From Dallia pectoralis (Eukaryota > Chordata > Actinopteri > Esociformes > Umbridae), in contig CM055728.1 of the NCBI GenBank assembly GCA_029465975.1, positions 794,181-858,180 on the forward strand: a DNA stretch of 64,000 nucleotides. Reading direction: 5' to 3'. Below, one piece after another: positions 45,895-56,439 of this stretch (positions are counted from its first letter, which is position 1; every line of letters begins with the position of its first letter). A program made the translations under genes and the position numbers. Below the pieces are notes generated by a model. That model searched no databases, was not told the origin of the DNA, and saw nothing but the letters and a program-made list of their open reading frames with translations.

Positions 45895-47665
45895 TCTCAC
45901 AACCTACAGGACTAACAAGTCTGATCCATGGAGGCTCCACCTCACAACCTACAGGACTAACAAGTCTGATCCATGGAGGCTCCACCTCACAACCTACAGG
46001 ACTAACAAGTCTGATCCATGGAGGCTCCACCTCACAACCTACAGGACCAACAAGTCTGATCCATGGAGGCTCCACCTCACAACCTACAGGACTAACAAGT
46101 CTGATCCATGGAGGCTCCACCTCACAACCTACAGGACTAACAAGTCTGATCCATGGAGGCTCCACCTCACAACCTACAGGACTAACAAGTCTGATCCATG
46201 GAGGCTCCACCTCACAACCTACAGGACTAACAAGTCTGATCCATGGAGGCTCCACCTCACAACCTACAGGACTAACAAGTCTGATCCATGGAGGCTCCAC
46301 CTCACAACCTACAGGACCAACAAGTCTGATCCATGGAGGCTCCACCTCACAACCTACAGGACTAACAAGTCTGATCCATGGAGGCTCCACCTCACAACCT
46401 ACAGGACTAACAAGTCTGATCCATGGAGGCTCCACCTCACAACCTACAGGACTAACAAGTCTGATCCATGGAGGCTCCACCTCACAACCTACAGGACCAA
46501 CAAGTCTGATCCATGGAGGCTCCACCTCACAACCTACAGGACTAACAAGTCTGATCCATGGAGGCTCCACCTCACAACCTACAGGACTAACAAGTCTGAT
46601 CCATGGAGGCTCCACCTCACAACCTACAGGACTAACAAGTCTGATCCATGGAGGCTCCACCTCACAACCTACAGGACCAACAAGTCTGATCCATGGAGGC
46701 TCCACCTCACAACCTACAGGACCAACAAGTCTGATCCATGGAGGCTCCACCTCACAACCTACAGGACCAACAAGTCTGATCCATGGAGGCTCCACCTCAC
46801 AACCTACAGGACCAACAAGTCTGATCCATGGAGGCTCCACCTCACAACCTACAGGACTAACAAGTCTGATCCATGGAGGCTCCACCTCACAACCTACAGG
46901 ACCAACAAGTCTGATCCATGGAGGCTCCACCTCACAACCTACAGGACTAACAAGTCTGATCCATGGAGGCTCCACCTCACAACCTACAGGACCAACAAGT
47001 CTGATCCATGGAGGCTCCACCTCACAACCTACAGGACTAACAAGTCTGATCCATGGAGGCTCCACCTCACAACCTACAGGACTAACAAGTCTGATCCATG
47101 GAGGCTCCACCTCACAACCTACAGGACTAACAAGTCTGATCCATGGAGGCTCCACCTCACAACCTACAGGACTAACAAGTCTGATCCATGGAGGCTCCAC
47201 CTCACAACCTACAGGACTAACAAGTCTGATCCATGGAGGCTCCACCTCACAACCTACAGGACTAACAAGTCTGATCCATGGAGGCTCCACCTCACAACCT
47301 ACAGGACTAACAAGTCTGATCCATGGAGGCTCCACCTCACAACCTACAGGACTAACAAGTCTGATCCATGGAGGCTCCACCTCACAACCTACAGGACTAA
47401 CAAGTCTGATCCATGGAGGCTCCACCTCACAACCTACAGGACTAACAAGTCTGATCCATGGAGGCTCCACCTCACAACCTACAGGACTAACAAGTCTGAT
47501 CCATGGAGGCTCCACCTCACAACCTACAGGACCAACAAGTCTGATCCATGGAGGCTCCACCTCACAACCTACAGGACCAACAAGTCTGATCCATGGAGGC
47601 TCCACCTCACAACCTACAGGACTAACAAGTCTGATCCATAGAGGCTCCACCTCACAACCTACAGG
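45895..47665 (+). repeat. 45-bp minisatellite derived from Tc1-like transposase codons
   Basis: About 39 near-identical copies of a 45-bp unit (CTCACAACCTACAGGACTAA, CAAGTCTGATCCATGGAGGC, TCCAC). Read in the transposase frame it is QV-stop-SMEAPPHNLQD-stop, which corresponds to one short block of the transposase. The array runs straight into the next transposase phrase (ACAGGACTTAAATGATCTGC). The minus strand is stop-free by chance, giving a spurious 608-codon frame of EVEPPWIRLVSPVGC repeats. Confidence 0.95.
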
Positions 47666-47937
47666 ACTTAAATGATCTGCTGCTAACGTCTTGGTGCCAG
47701 ATCCGACCACAGGACACCTTCAGAGGTCTCGTTAAGTCCATGCCTCCGTGGGTCAGGGTTGTTTTGGCGGCAAAAGTGAGACCTACACATTATTATGCAG
47801 ATGGTTCTAATGTTATGGCAGATGTGTACAAGTCAAGTTTACACTCCAAGTGGGAGGGGAGGTTTTGTTTCAGGTTTGTTGATTTGGGATTGGCCGAACC
47901 CTTTTGTAAACTTGAATTAACACCTGGCATTGTGTGT

Positions 47938-49015
47938 GTATTTGTGTGTTTATTTGTGTGTGTATTTGTGTGTTTATTTGTGTGTGTATTTGTGTGTGTA
48001 TTTGTGTGTATTTGTATGTGTATTTGTGTGTGTATTTGTGTGTTTATTTGTGTGTGTATTTGTGTGTGTATTTGTGTGTATTTGTATGTGTATTTGTGTG
48101 TGTATTTGTGTGTTTATTTGTGTGTGTATTTGTGTGTGTATTTGTGTGTATTTGTATGTGTATTTGTGTGTGTATTTGTGTGTTTATTTGTGTGTGTATT
48201 TGTGTGTGTATTTGTGTGTATTTGTATGTGTATTTGTGTGTGTATTTGTGTGTTTATTTGTGTGTGTATTTGTGTGTGTATTTTTGTGTGTGTGTGTATT
48301 TGTGTGTGTATTTGTGTGTGTATTTGTGTGTTTATTTGTGTGTGTATTTGTGTGTATTTGTAAGTGTATTTGTGTGTGTATTTGTGTGTTTATTTGTGTG
48401 TGTATTTGTGTGTGTATTTGTGTGTATTTGTATGTGTATTTGTGTGTGTATTTGTGTGTTTATTTGTGTGTGTATTTGTGTGTGTATTTGTGTGTATTTG
48501 TATGTGTATTTGTGTGTGTATTTGTGTGTTTATTTGTGTGTGTATTTGTGTGTGTATTTGTGTGTATTTGTATGTGTATTTGTGTGTGTATTTGTGTGTT
48601 TATTTGTGTGTGTATTTGTGTGTGTATTTGTGTGTATTTGTATGTGTATTTGTGTGTGTATTTGTGTGTGTATTTGTGTGTGTATTTGTGTGTGTATTTG
48701 TGTGTTTATTTGTGTGTGTATTTGTGTGTGTATTTGTGTGTATTTGTATGTGTATTTGTGTGTATTTGTATGTGTATTTGTGTGTGTATTTGTGTGTGTA
48801 TTTGTGTGTATTTGTGTGTGTGTTTGTGTGTTTATTTGTGTGTGTATTTGTGTGTGTATTTGTGTGTATTTGTATGTGTATTTGTGTGTGTATTTGTGTG
48901 TTTATTTGTGTGTGTATTTGTGTGTGTATTTGTGTGTATTTGTATGTGTATTTGTGTGTGTATTTGTGTGTTTATTTGTGTGTGTATTTGTGTGTGTATT
49001 TGTGTGTTTTGTGTT
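47938..49015 (+). repeat. TG-rich array of about 12 bp with a 70-bp higher-order period
   Basis: Units of TATTTGTGTGTG with TTTATTTG and GTATGTG variants. The marker TGTGTTTATTTG recurs every 70 bp (48,039; 48,109; 48,179; 48,249). Confidence 0.95.
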
Positions 49016-49157
49016 TGAATATATCAGGCTGTGCTGTTGTTTTTTCGTAAGGACTAATGTTTAGCCAAACAGACCAAATGACACTCAGGCTAAATAGCAT
49101 ACCAGGCTAAATAGCAGACCAGGCTAAATAGCATACCAGGCTAATTAGCATATCATT

Positions 49158-49291
49158 ATTGTGGTAGTCATTTGTGTGCATGTGTGTGTGTGTGTGTGTG
49201 CATGTGTGTGTGTGTGTGCATGTGTGTGTGTGTGTGTGTGTGCATGTGTGTGTGTGTGTGTGTGTGTGTGCATGTGTGTGTGTGTGTGTGG

Positions 49292-49322
<31 letters not shown>

Positions 49323-49347
49323 TGTGTGTGTGTGTGTGTGTGTGTGG

Positions 49348-49399
<52 letters not shown>

Positions 49400-49442
49400 A
49401 GTGTGTGTGGTGAGTGTGTGTGTGTGTGGTGAGTGTGTGTGT
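49158..49442 (+). repeat. (TG)n microsatellite with CATG and GATG interruptions
   Basis: Long dinucleotide run of alternating purine and pyrimidine, about 280 bp. The frames of VCVCV repeats on either strand are not coding. Confidence 0.97.
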
Positions 49443-49845
49443 ATTCGATCTGTGTTGTTTCATATATAGAGGTCAGTCAATGTTATGTCCAAGCCCTGAA
49501 GTTGTGTGTGTGCGTGTGTGTGTCTGTGTGTGTGTGGTGGGTGTGTATTCTATCCCGTGTTATAGATATACAGATCTGTCAATATTATTTCCAAGCCCTG
49601 AAGTGGTGTGTGCGTGTGTCTCTGGTGTGTGTATTCTGTTTTAGCTATACAGGTCAGACCCATTAGATGATCATGTGGTCAAGCGAACCTCATGGTGCTG
49701 TTTTTCTGAGATGAATCATGCTCTGCTTGGTGTCTATGTAGAGGATTCACATATGTCTTTCTTAGGTGGAGATGGTGATAAAGGACTTTTATGATGATAA
49801 TGATGAAGGTGATGTTGATACGGACCATGGGTTAGGTGCTGATGG
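49443..49845 (+). other. mostly single-copy spacer
   Basis: A phrase with CAAGCCCTGAAGTTGTGTGT occurs twice (49,490 and 49,592) in an imperfect 100-bp duplication. No gene recognised. Confidence 0.5.
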
Positions 49846-49859
49846 AAGGATTGTGGACA

Positions 49860-50150
49860 GATTGTGGACAGTGTGCCGGCCGTGAAGGTGCTTGTGTGCT
49901 GGACAGTGTGCCGGCCGTGAAGGTGCTTGTGTGCTGGACAGTGTGCCGGTCATGAAGGTGCTTGTGTGCTGGACAGTGTGCCGGTCATGAAGGTGCTTGT
50001 GTGCTGGACAGTGTGCCGGCCGTGAAGGTGCTTGTCTGCTGGACAGTGTGCCGGCCGTGAAGGTGCTTGTCTGCTGGACAGTGTGCCGGTCGTGAAGGTG
50101 CTTGTCTGCTGGACAGTGTGCCGGCCGTGAAGGTGCTCGTGTGCTTCGAT
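49860..50150 (+). repeat. 35-bp minisatellite
   Basis: About eight copies of a 35-bp unit (CGGCCGTGAAGGTGCTTGTG, TGCTGGACAGTGTGC). A 47-bp repeat (GTTGGGGGATGAGTGGAGG) follows at 50,260-50,375 with between two and three copies. Confidence 0.95.
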
Positions 50151-50375
50151 CCTCGAGGTTAGAAATAATATAACATGAACAATTCAACTAAAATGTTTGC
50201 ATTACAAAGGTACTGACAAAAATAATACTGATATCATCCTCTATACTGTCTTCTCCCTACTGTGTTGGGGGATAAGTGGAGGTCAGTCTACCCAGGACCT
50301 GTGGTGATGTGTTGGGGGATGAGTGGAGGTCAGTCTACCCAGGACCTGTGGTGATGTGTTGGGGGATGAGTGGAG

Positions 50376-52535
50376 ATTATGAGGGCAGTTGCTAATGGAA
50401 TAGAAGATTGTGAGGGCAGTTGTTAATGAAATAGAAGATTGTGAGGGCAGTTGCTAATGGAATAGAAGATTATGAAGGCAGTTGTTAATGGAATAGAAGA
50501 TTGTGAGGGCAGTTGTTAATGGAATAGAAGATTGTGAGGGCAGTTGTTAACGGAATAGAAGTTTGTGAGGGCAGTTGTTAATGGAATAGAAGATTGTGAG
50601 GGCAGTTGTTAATGGAACAGAAGATTGTGAGGGCAGTTGTTAACGGAATAGAAGTTTGTGAGGGCAGTTGTTAATGGAATAGAAGTTTGTGAGGGCAGTT
50701 GTTAATGGAATAGAAGATTGTGAGGGCAGTTGCTAATGGAATAGAAGATTATGAAGGCAGTTGTTAATGGAATAGAAGATTGTGAGGGCAGTTGCTAATG
50801 GAATAGAAGATTATGAAGGCAGTTGTTAATGGAATAGAAGATTGTGAGGGCCGTTGTTAATGGAATAGAAGATTGTGAGGGCAGTTGTTAACGGAATAGA
50901 AGTTTGTGAGGGCAGTTGTTAATGGAATATAAGTTTGTGAGGGCAGTTGTTAATGGAATAGAAGATTGTGAGGGCAGTTGCTAATGGAACAGAAGATTAT
51001 GAAGGCAGTTGCTAATGGAACATAAGATTGTGAGGGCAGTTGTTAATGGAATAGAAGATTGTGAGGGCAGTTGCTAATAGAATAGAAGATTATGAAGGCA
51101 GTTGTTAATGGAATAGAAGATTGTGAGGGAAGTTGCTAATAGAATAGAAGATTGTGAGCGCAGTTGCTAATGGAACAGAAGATTATGAAGGCAGTTGCTA
51201 ATGGAATAGAAGATTGTGAGGGCAGTTGTTAATGGAACAGAAGATTGTGAGGGCAGTTGCTAATGGAATAGAATATTTTGAGGGCAGTTGCTACTGGAAC
51301 AGAAGATTGTGAGGGCAGTTGTTAATGGAACAGAAGATTGTGAGGGCAGTTGCTAATGGAACAGAAGATTGTGAGGGCAGTTGCTAATGGAACAGAAGAT
51401 TGTGAGGGCAGTTGCTAATGGAATGGAAGATTGTGAGGCCAGTTGCTAATGGAATATAATATTTTGAGGGCAGTTGCTAATGGAACAGAAGATTATGAGG
51501 GCAGTTGCTAATGGAAGAGAAGATTGTGAGACCAGTTGCTAGTAGAAGAGAAGATTGTGAGGGCAGTTGCTAATGGAACAGAAGATTGTGAGGGCAGTTG
51601 CTAATGGAATAGAAGATTTTGAGGGCAGTTGCTAATGGAACAGAAGATTGTGAGGGCAGTTGTTAATGGAACAGAAGATTGTGAGGGCAGTTGCTAATGG
51701 AATAGAAGATTTTGAGGGCAGTTGCTAATGGAACAGAAGATTGTGAGGGCAGTTGTTAATGGAACAGAAGATTGTGAGGGCAGTTGCTAATGGAACAGAA
51801 GATTGTGAGGGCAGTTGCTAATGGAACCAAAAATTGTGAGGGCAGTTGTTAATGGAATAGAAGATTATGAAGGCAGTTGTTAATGGAACAGTAGATTATG
51901 AAGGCAGTTGCTAATGGAATCGAAGATTGTGAGGGCAGTTGCTAATGGAATATAATATTTTGAGGGCAGTTGCTAATGGAACAGAAGATTATGAGGGCAG
52001 TTGCTAATGGAATAAAAGATTGTGAGGCCAGTTGCTAGTAGAAGAGAAGATTGTGAGGGCAGTTGCTAATGGAACAGAAGATTGTGAGGGCAGTTGCTAA
52101 TGGAATAGAAGATTTTGAGGGCAGTTGCTAATGGAATAGAAGATTGTGAGGGCAGTTGTTAATGGAACAGAAGATTGTGAGGGCAGTTGCTAATGGAACA
52201 GAAGATTGTGAGGGCAGTTGCTAATGGAACCAAAAATTGTGAGGGCAGTTGTTAATGGAATAGAAGATTATGAAGGCAGTTGTTAATGGAACAGAAGATT
52301 ATGAAGGCAGTTGCTAATGGAATCGAAGATTGTGAGGGCAGTTGCTAATGGAATATAATATTTTGAGGGCAGTTGCTAATGGAACAGAAGATTATGAGGG
52401 CAGTTGCTAATGGAATAAAGGATTGTGAGGGCCGTTGCTAATGGAATAGAAGATTGTGAGGGCAGTTGCTAATGGAACAGAAGATTAAGAGGGCAGTTGC
52501 TAATGGAACAGAAGATTATGAGGGCAGTTGCTAAT
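50376..52535 (+). repeat. 31-bp minisatellite, left part, split by an LTR element
   Basis: About 70 copies of a 31-bp unit (GATTGTGAGGGCAGTTGCTA, ATGGAATAGAA). A variant-rich block from about 51,440 recurs from about 51,930 (GAATATAATATTTTGAGGG markers), showing block duplication. The array resumes at 54,723. Confidence 0.97.
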
Positions 52536-52910
52536 TGTCACGATTGGTGTGGGGGCGTGGCTACACAGACCTTTCGGTGTTTCACTTCCTTGTTTATGTT
52601 TTGTCACTCATCTGTTTGTAATATAGTGGGCTATAAAAGGGGAGCTAACAAGTCACTCCTTGTTCAGCATTGTTACATGTCACGGTAAATTAGAGGTGAG
52701 TGTGTTTGTTCCACGTATTATAATTAGTTGTCGTCTGGATGAGTGTTTTAAGTCGCTATATGCGCACCTTTGATTTCAGCCAACTGAGTACGTGTTTTGT
52801 CGCCGTTTGCGGTTTCTTTTGATTTACTTCTTATAATAAAACTACCTAACGGATTATTCGGCTCCTGCAAATGGCTTGCTACACCACACTACGCCGGTCA
52901 ATCCGTGACA
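52536..52910 (+). repeat. 5' LTR of the 52,536-54,722 element
   Basis: 375 bp, terminal inverted repeat TGTCACG/CGTGACA. Promoter-like CTATAAAAGGGG at about 52,633 and AATAAAA at about 52,844. Confidence 0.95.
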
Positions 52911-53254
52911 GAATGCTGAACCACCAAGATAGCCAGCAGAGCCGAGCTGTCAGTGGATTCCTCGGGGGGGCAAGCTATAGCGCCCCGAGAGAGGAAGCTC
53001 ACCGTCGCCCCACGGAGCAGTGGGACTGGTCTAAGCCGGAGACACCCGACAAGGAGTATAGGCGCCTCCGCGCTTATTTTGGATATGTGCCACCCATGCA
53101 GCTATCAGGGCTGATTACATCGGGTCCGCGGTCCTTCACGGAGGAAGGCAAGAGGGCACCCCGACAGCTTCCCAAAGAAGTTTTTTGGGGGGGAGCTAAG
53201 GAGGTGTTCCGGGAGGACCGCGGAGAGAACACCCACGGTCCTGGTGCTGCATGA
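52871..53254 (+). CDS. gag-like open frame of the non-autonomous LTR element
   Basis: 127 codons starting from an ATG that lies inside the last 40 bases of the 5' LTR (MACYTTLRRSIRDRM) and running into the internal region (FLGGASYSAPREEAHRRP, KEYRRLRAYFGYVPPMQ). It is charged and rich in Arg, Pro and Gly. There is no zinc knuckle and no recognisable capsid fold from reading alone. The start inside the LTR is unusual, and a start further in (MLNHQDS) is equally possible. It ends at 53,254 just where the next frame takes over. Function is not known. Confidence 0.45.
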   Translation: MACYTTLRRSIRDRMLNHQDSQQSRAVSGFLGGASYSAPREEAHRRPTEQWDWSKPETPDKEYRRLRAYFGYVPPMQLSGLITSGPRSFTEEGKRAPRQLPKEVFWGGAKEVFREDRGENTHGPGAA

Positions 53255-54170
53255 CCAGGCACCCACTGCTCCGGGGCTGCAGACAGGGGGGGAGAAACCC
53301 CTTGAGCTACAGCCACAACCCCAGCCGTGGGAAGACCCTTTTCTGCCACCTACGTCAGGGACAGAAAAACCCCCGGAGGGGTTAGATGAACAGCCCTCGG
53401 CGGTAATTACAACGTGGTGGAGGGCATGCCTGGAGTTGCAGGAGACAGAGCCCCAGATGGCTGCCACCGTCACGCCAGTGCCCAAGATAACCGCCGCCGT
53501 CGTCACGCCAGCGCCCAGCCGCCGCCGCGTCACGCCAGTGCCCAAGATGGCTGCCGCTGTCACGCCAGCGCCCAAGATGTTCGCCGCCGCCACGCCAGCG
53601 CCCAAGATGGCCCCCGCCACCACGCCAGCGCCCAAGATGGTCGCCGCCGCCACGCCAGCGCCCAAGACGGCCGCCGCCACGACGCCCGGGATGGCTGCAG
53701 CTACGCCTATGCCCGATATGGCCACAGCTGCGCTGACGCCCAAGATGGCCGCCGTCGCCGCCACGCCAGCGCCCAAGATGGCCGCCGCCGCCGCCACGCC
53801 AGCGCCCAAGATGGCCGCCGCCACGCCAGCGCCCGAGATGGCCGCCACCACGCCAGCGCCCACGATGGCCGCCGCCGTCACGCCAGCGCCCAAGATGTTC
53901 GCCGCCGCCACGCCAGCGCCCAAGACGTCCGCCGCCACGACGCCCGGGATGGCTGCAGCTACGCCTATGCCCGATATGGCCACAGCTACGCTAACGCCCC
54001 AGATGGCCGCCGCCACGACGACGCTCACGATGGCCGCCGCCACGACGCCGCTCACGATGGCTGCCGTCACGACGACGCTCACGATGGCCGCCGCCACGAC
54101 GACGCTCACGATGGCCGCCGCCACGACGCTCACGATGGCCGCCGCTACGTCACTCACTCAGCCGCACTAG
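53244..54170 (+). CDS. Pro/Ala repeat frame (TPAPKMAA) of the non-autonomous LTR element
   Basis: 308 codons in the -1-shifted frame relative to the preceding one, overlapping it by 11 bases, with no ATG near the start of the frame. The first 75 residues are Pro-rich (PLELQPQPQPWEDPF). The rest is a tandem of about nine codons, TPAPKMAAA, grading into TTLTMAAAT. The repeat DNA is GC-rich and full of CpG, and is open in two forward frames and on the minus strand. It could be a shifted continuation of the first frame or a plain coding-like minisatellite carried by the element. I give it as a frame, not as a proven protein. Confidence 0.35.
   Translation: MLHDQAPTAPGLQTGGEKPLELQPQPQPWEDPFLPPTSGTEKPPEGLDEQPSAVITTWWRACLELQETEPQMAATVTPVPKITAAVVTPAPSRRRVTPVPKMAAAVTPAPKMFAAATPAPKMAPATTPAPKMVAAATPAPKTAAATTPGMAAATPMPDMATAALTPKMAAVAATPAPKMAAAAATPAPKMAAATPAPEMAATTPAPTMAAAVTPAPKMFAAATPAPKTSAATTPGMAAATPMPDMATATLTPQMAAATTTLTMAAATTPLTMAAVTTTLTMAAATTTLTMAAATTLTMAAATSLTQPH
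53460..54160 (+). repeat. GC-rich 27-bp repeat inside the LTR element
   Basis: Degenerate units around GCCACGCCAGCGCCCAAGA with inserted GCC triplets. Much higher GC than anything else in the window. Confidence 0.9.
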
Positions 54171-54347
54171 AAGGCGGACTCTCAGCCGCACAACATGGCG
54201 GTTGGCCCTCCAGGGCCTTGTAAGGGCTGGACCCGTCCTGATGGACTAAACCGTTGGGTTTGACTGTGGGTCATGTCTTGTTGCTCCCTTATGGCTTTTG
54301 TTTTTTCTTTCGGCTATCTGGGGAGCTAGCCTTTTAGTGGGGGATAC

Positions 54348-54722
54348 TGTCACGATTGGTGTGGGGGCGTGGCTACACAGACCTTTCGGTGATTCACTTC
54401 CTTGTTTACGTTTTGTCACTCAGCTGTTTGTAATATAGTGGGCTATAAAAGGGGAGCTTACAAGTCACTCCTTGTTCAGCATTGTTACATGTCACGGTAA
54501 ATTAGAGGTGAGTGTGTTTGTTCCACGTATTATAATTAGTTGTCGTCTGGATGAGTGTTTTAAGTCGCTATATGCGCACCTTTGATTTCAGCCAACTGAG
54601 TACGTGTTTTGTCGCCGTTTACAGTTTCTTTTGATTTACTTCTAATAATAAAACTACCTAACGGATTATTCGGCTCCTGCAAATGGCTTGCTACACCACA
54701 CTACGCCGGTCAATCCGTGACA
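54348..54722 (+). repeat. 3' LTR of the 52,536-54,722 element
   Basis: 375 bp, same ends. About seven substitutions from the 5' LTR (roughly 2 percent), all single bases, no indels. Confidence 0.95.
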
Positions 54723-54855
54723 CTAATGGAATATAAGATTATGAGGGCAGTTGCTAATGGAATAGAAGATTATGAGGGCAGTTGTTAATGTAATAGAAGA
54801 TTATGAGGCCAGTTGTTAATGTAATAGAAGATTATGAGGCCAGTTGCTAATGGTA
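54723..54855 (+). repeat. 31-bp minisatellite, right part
   Basis: About four more copies of the array that ends at 52,535, beginning with the second target-site copy CTAAT. Confidence 0.95.
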
Positions 54856-54997
54856 TGTATGGGAATATGTCCACAAGTTGAATGTATAGGGTGCATTTTG
54901 TACTTTCTTAGCCCTTTTGGCGCATTAAGCATGATTAAGATAGTTTTGAAAAAGCATCTTTAATCAAACAAAAGATACGTTATCATGAGAATGTGAA

Positions 54998-55185
54998 AAT
55001 GACTACCTGCCTGCCTTGTATTCTCTGCCTGCCCCTTTGTGACTACCTGCCTGCCTTGTATTCTCTGCCTGCCCCTTTGTGACTACCTGCCTGCCTTGTA
55101 TTCTCTGCCTGCCCCTTTGTGACTACCTGCCTGCCTTGTTTTTTCTGCCTGCCCCCTTGTGACCACCTGCCTGCCTTGTATTTCT
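54998..55185 (+). repeat. 40-bp minisatellite
   Basis: Between four and five copies of a 40-bp unit (GACTACCTGCCTGCCTTGTA, TTCTCTGCCTGCCCCTTTGT). Confidence 0.95.
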
Positions 55186-55414
55186 ACCTGCTGGCTTAGT
55201 GTTTTCAGTACTTTTGTCAGCATGTATTGGATTACTGTGCTTTGACCATTTGTCTGCCTGTCCACATTCCCTTTCTGGGTCTGTCGCTATGGGAACAAAC
55301 CACTTGGACCAATCCTGAGTGATTCATGACAGTTTCTGTATCATATATTTACAGTATATCATTTTACTACTGTTTTTAACAGATGCATACGAGCATAATA
55401 ATGTAGTAATGCTC
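55186..55414 (+). other. single-copy spacer
   Basis: Nothing recognised. Confidence 0.5.
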
Positions 55415-56410
55415 TGTGTATGTTATCGTATGTATGTGTGTATGTTATCATATGTCTGTGTGAATGTTATCGTATGTCTGTGTGTATGTTATCGTATGTC
55501 TGTGTGAATGTTATCGTATGTCTGTGTGTATGTTATCGTATGTCTGTGTGTATGTTATCGTATGTCTTTGTGTATATTATCATATGCCTGTGTGTATGTT
55601 ATCGTATGCCTGTGTGTATGTTATCGTATGTCTGTGTGTATGTTATCGTATGCCTGTGTGTATGTTATCATATGTCTGTGTGTATGTTATCGTATGCCTG
55701 TGTGTATGTTATCGTATGTCTGTGTGTATGTTATCATATGCATGTGTGTATGTTATTGTATGTATGTGTGTATGTTATCATATGTATGTGTGTATTATTA
55801 TCGTATGCCTGTGTGTATGTTATCGTATGTATGTGTGTATGTTATCGTATGTATGTGTGTATGTTATCATATGTATGTGGGTATGTTATCATATTCCTGT
55901 GTGTATGTTATCATATGCATGTGTGTATGTTATCATATGTATGTGGGTATGTTATCATATTCCTGTGTGTATGTTATCGTATGCCTGTGTGTATGTTATC
56001 GTATGCCTGTGTGTATGTTATCGTATGTCTGTGTGTATGTTATCGTATGTCTGTGTGTATGTTATTGTATGTCTTTGTGTATGTTATCATATGCCTGTGT
56101 GTATGTTATTGTATGTCTTTGTGTATGTTATCATATGCCTGTGTGTATGTTATCGTATGCCTGTGTGTATGTTATCATATGTATGTGTGTATGTTATCGT
56201 ATGTCTGTGTGTATGTTATTGTATGCCTGTGTGTATGTTATCGTATTCCTGTGTGTATGTTATCGTATGTCTGTGTGTATGTTATTGTATGTCTTTGTGT
56301 ATGTTATCATATGCATGTGTGTATGTTATCATATGTCTGTGTGTATGTTATCATATGCCTGTGTGTATGTTATCGTATGCCTGTGTGTATGTTATCGTAT
56401 GTCTGTGTTA
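55415..56410 (+). repeat. 22-bp minisatellite
   Basis: About 45 copies of GTATGTTATCGTATGTCTGT plus GT, with CATATG, TGCCTG and TCTTTG variants. All three forward frames are open because the period is not a multiple of three and the unit has no forward stop. Confidence 0.97.
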
Positions 56411-56439
56411 AGTGCTCTCTGCAACTGTGACAACTTGCT

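Larger units (their letters stand above)
42390..47830 (+). mobile_element. decayed Tc1-like DNA transposon, expanded and interrupted
   Basis: Four separated plus-strand pieces read in order as one transposase-bearing element. 42,395-42,530 has AAGGGTCTGAGCGACTTGAC, GGCCAAATTGTGGTGGCTA and GGTGGCCAAGTCTCATG. 43,040-43,156 has GTTACCAGGATGCACTATGG, GGAGGCAGTGTGATGCTTC and TTACTTTGACAC. 45,715-45,830 has TATTCCCTGATGGCATTGA and GATTTGGCCTCCATATTCCC. 47,660-47,820 has CTTGGTGCCAGATCCGACC and GGTTGTTTTGGCGGCAAAAG. I recognise these as a Tc1/mariner-superfamily transposase gene: the usual LTWPPxSPDLNP block becomes a stop-containing remnant, and the part that would hold the catalytic Glu is gone. 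CpG decay and stops make it inactive. Terminal inverted repeats were not identified, so edges are approximate. Recognition is from memory of the family, not a search. Confidence 0.75.
52536..54722 (+). mobile_element. complete non-autonomous LTR retrotransposon with 5-bp target duplication
   Basis: Two LTRs of 375 bp (52,536-52,910 and 54,348-54,722) begin TGTCACG and end CGTGACA and differ at about seven positions. Each has a TATA-like CTATAAAAGGGG and AATAAAA. The target duplication is CTAAT (52,531-52,535 and 54,723-54,727), and the insertion splits the 31-bp array. A purine tract GTGGGGGATAC precedes the 3' LTR, and the internal part starts GAATGCTGAACC. The internal 1.4 kb has no protease, reverse transcriptase or integrase, so it depends on another element. 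End structure fits Ty3/gypsy; this is inferred from the LTR ends and purine tract. Confidence 0.92.

Noticed and set aside
45884..47710. 608-codon minus-strand frame of 15-residue repeats
   Set aside because: The 45-bp period keeps the frame open by chance on the antisense strand of a Tc1-like remnant. The sense frame has stops in each unit.
53105..54157. 350-codon minus-strand Ala/Val-rich frame
   Set aside because: Antisense shadow of the GC-rich repeat in the LTR element.
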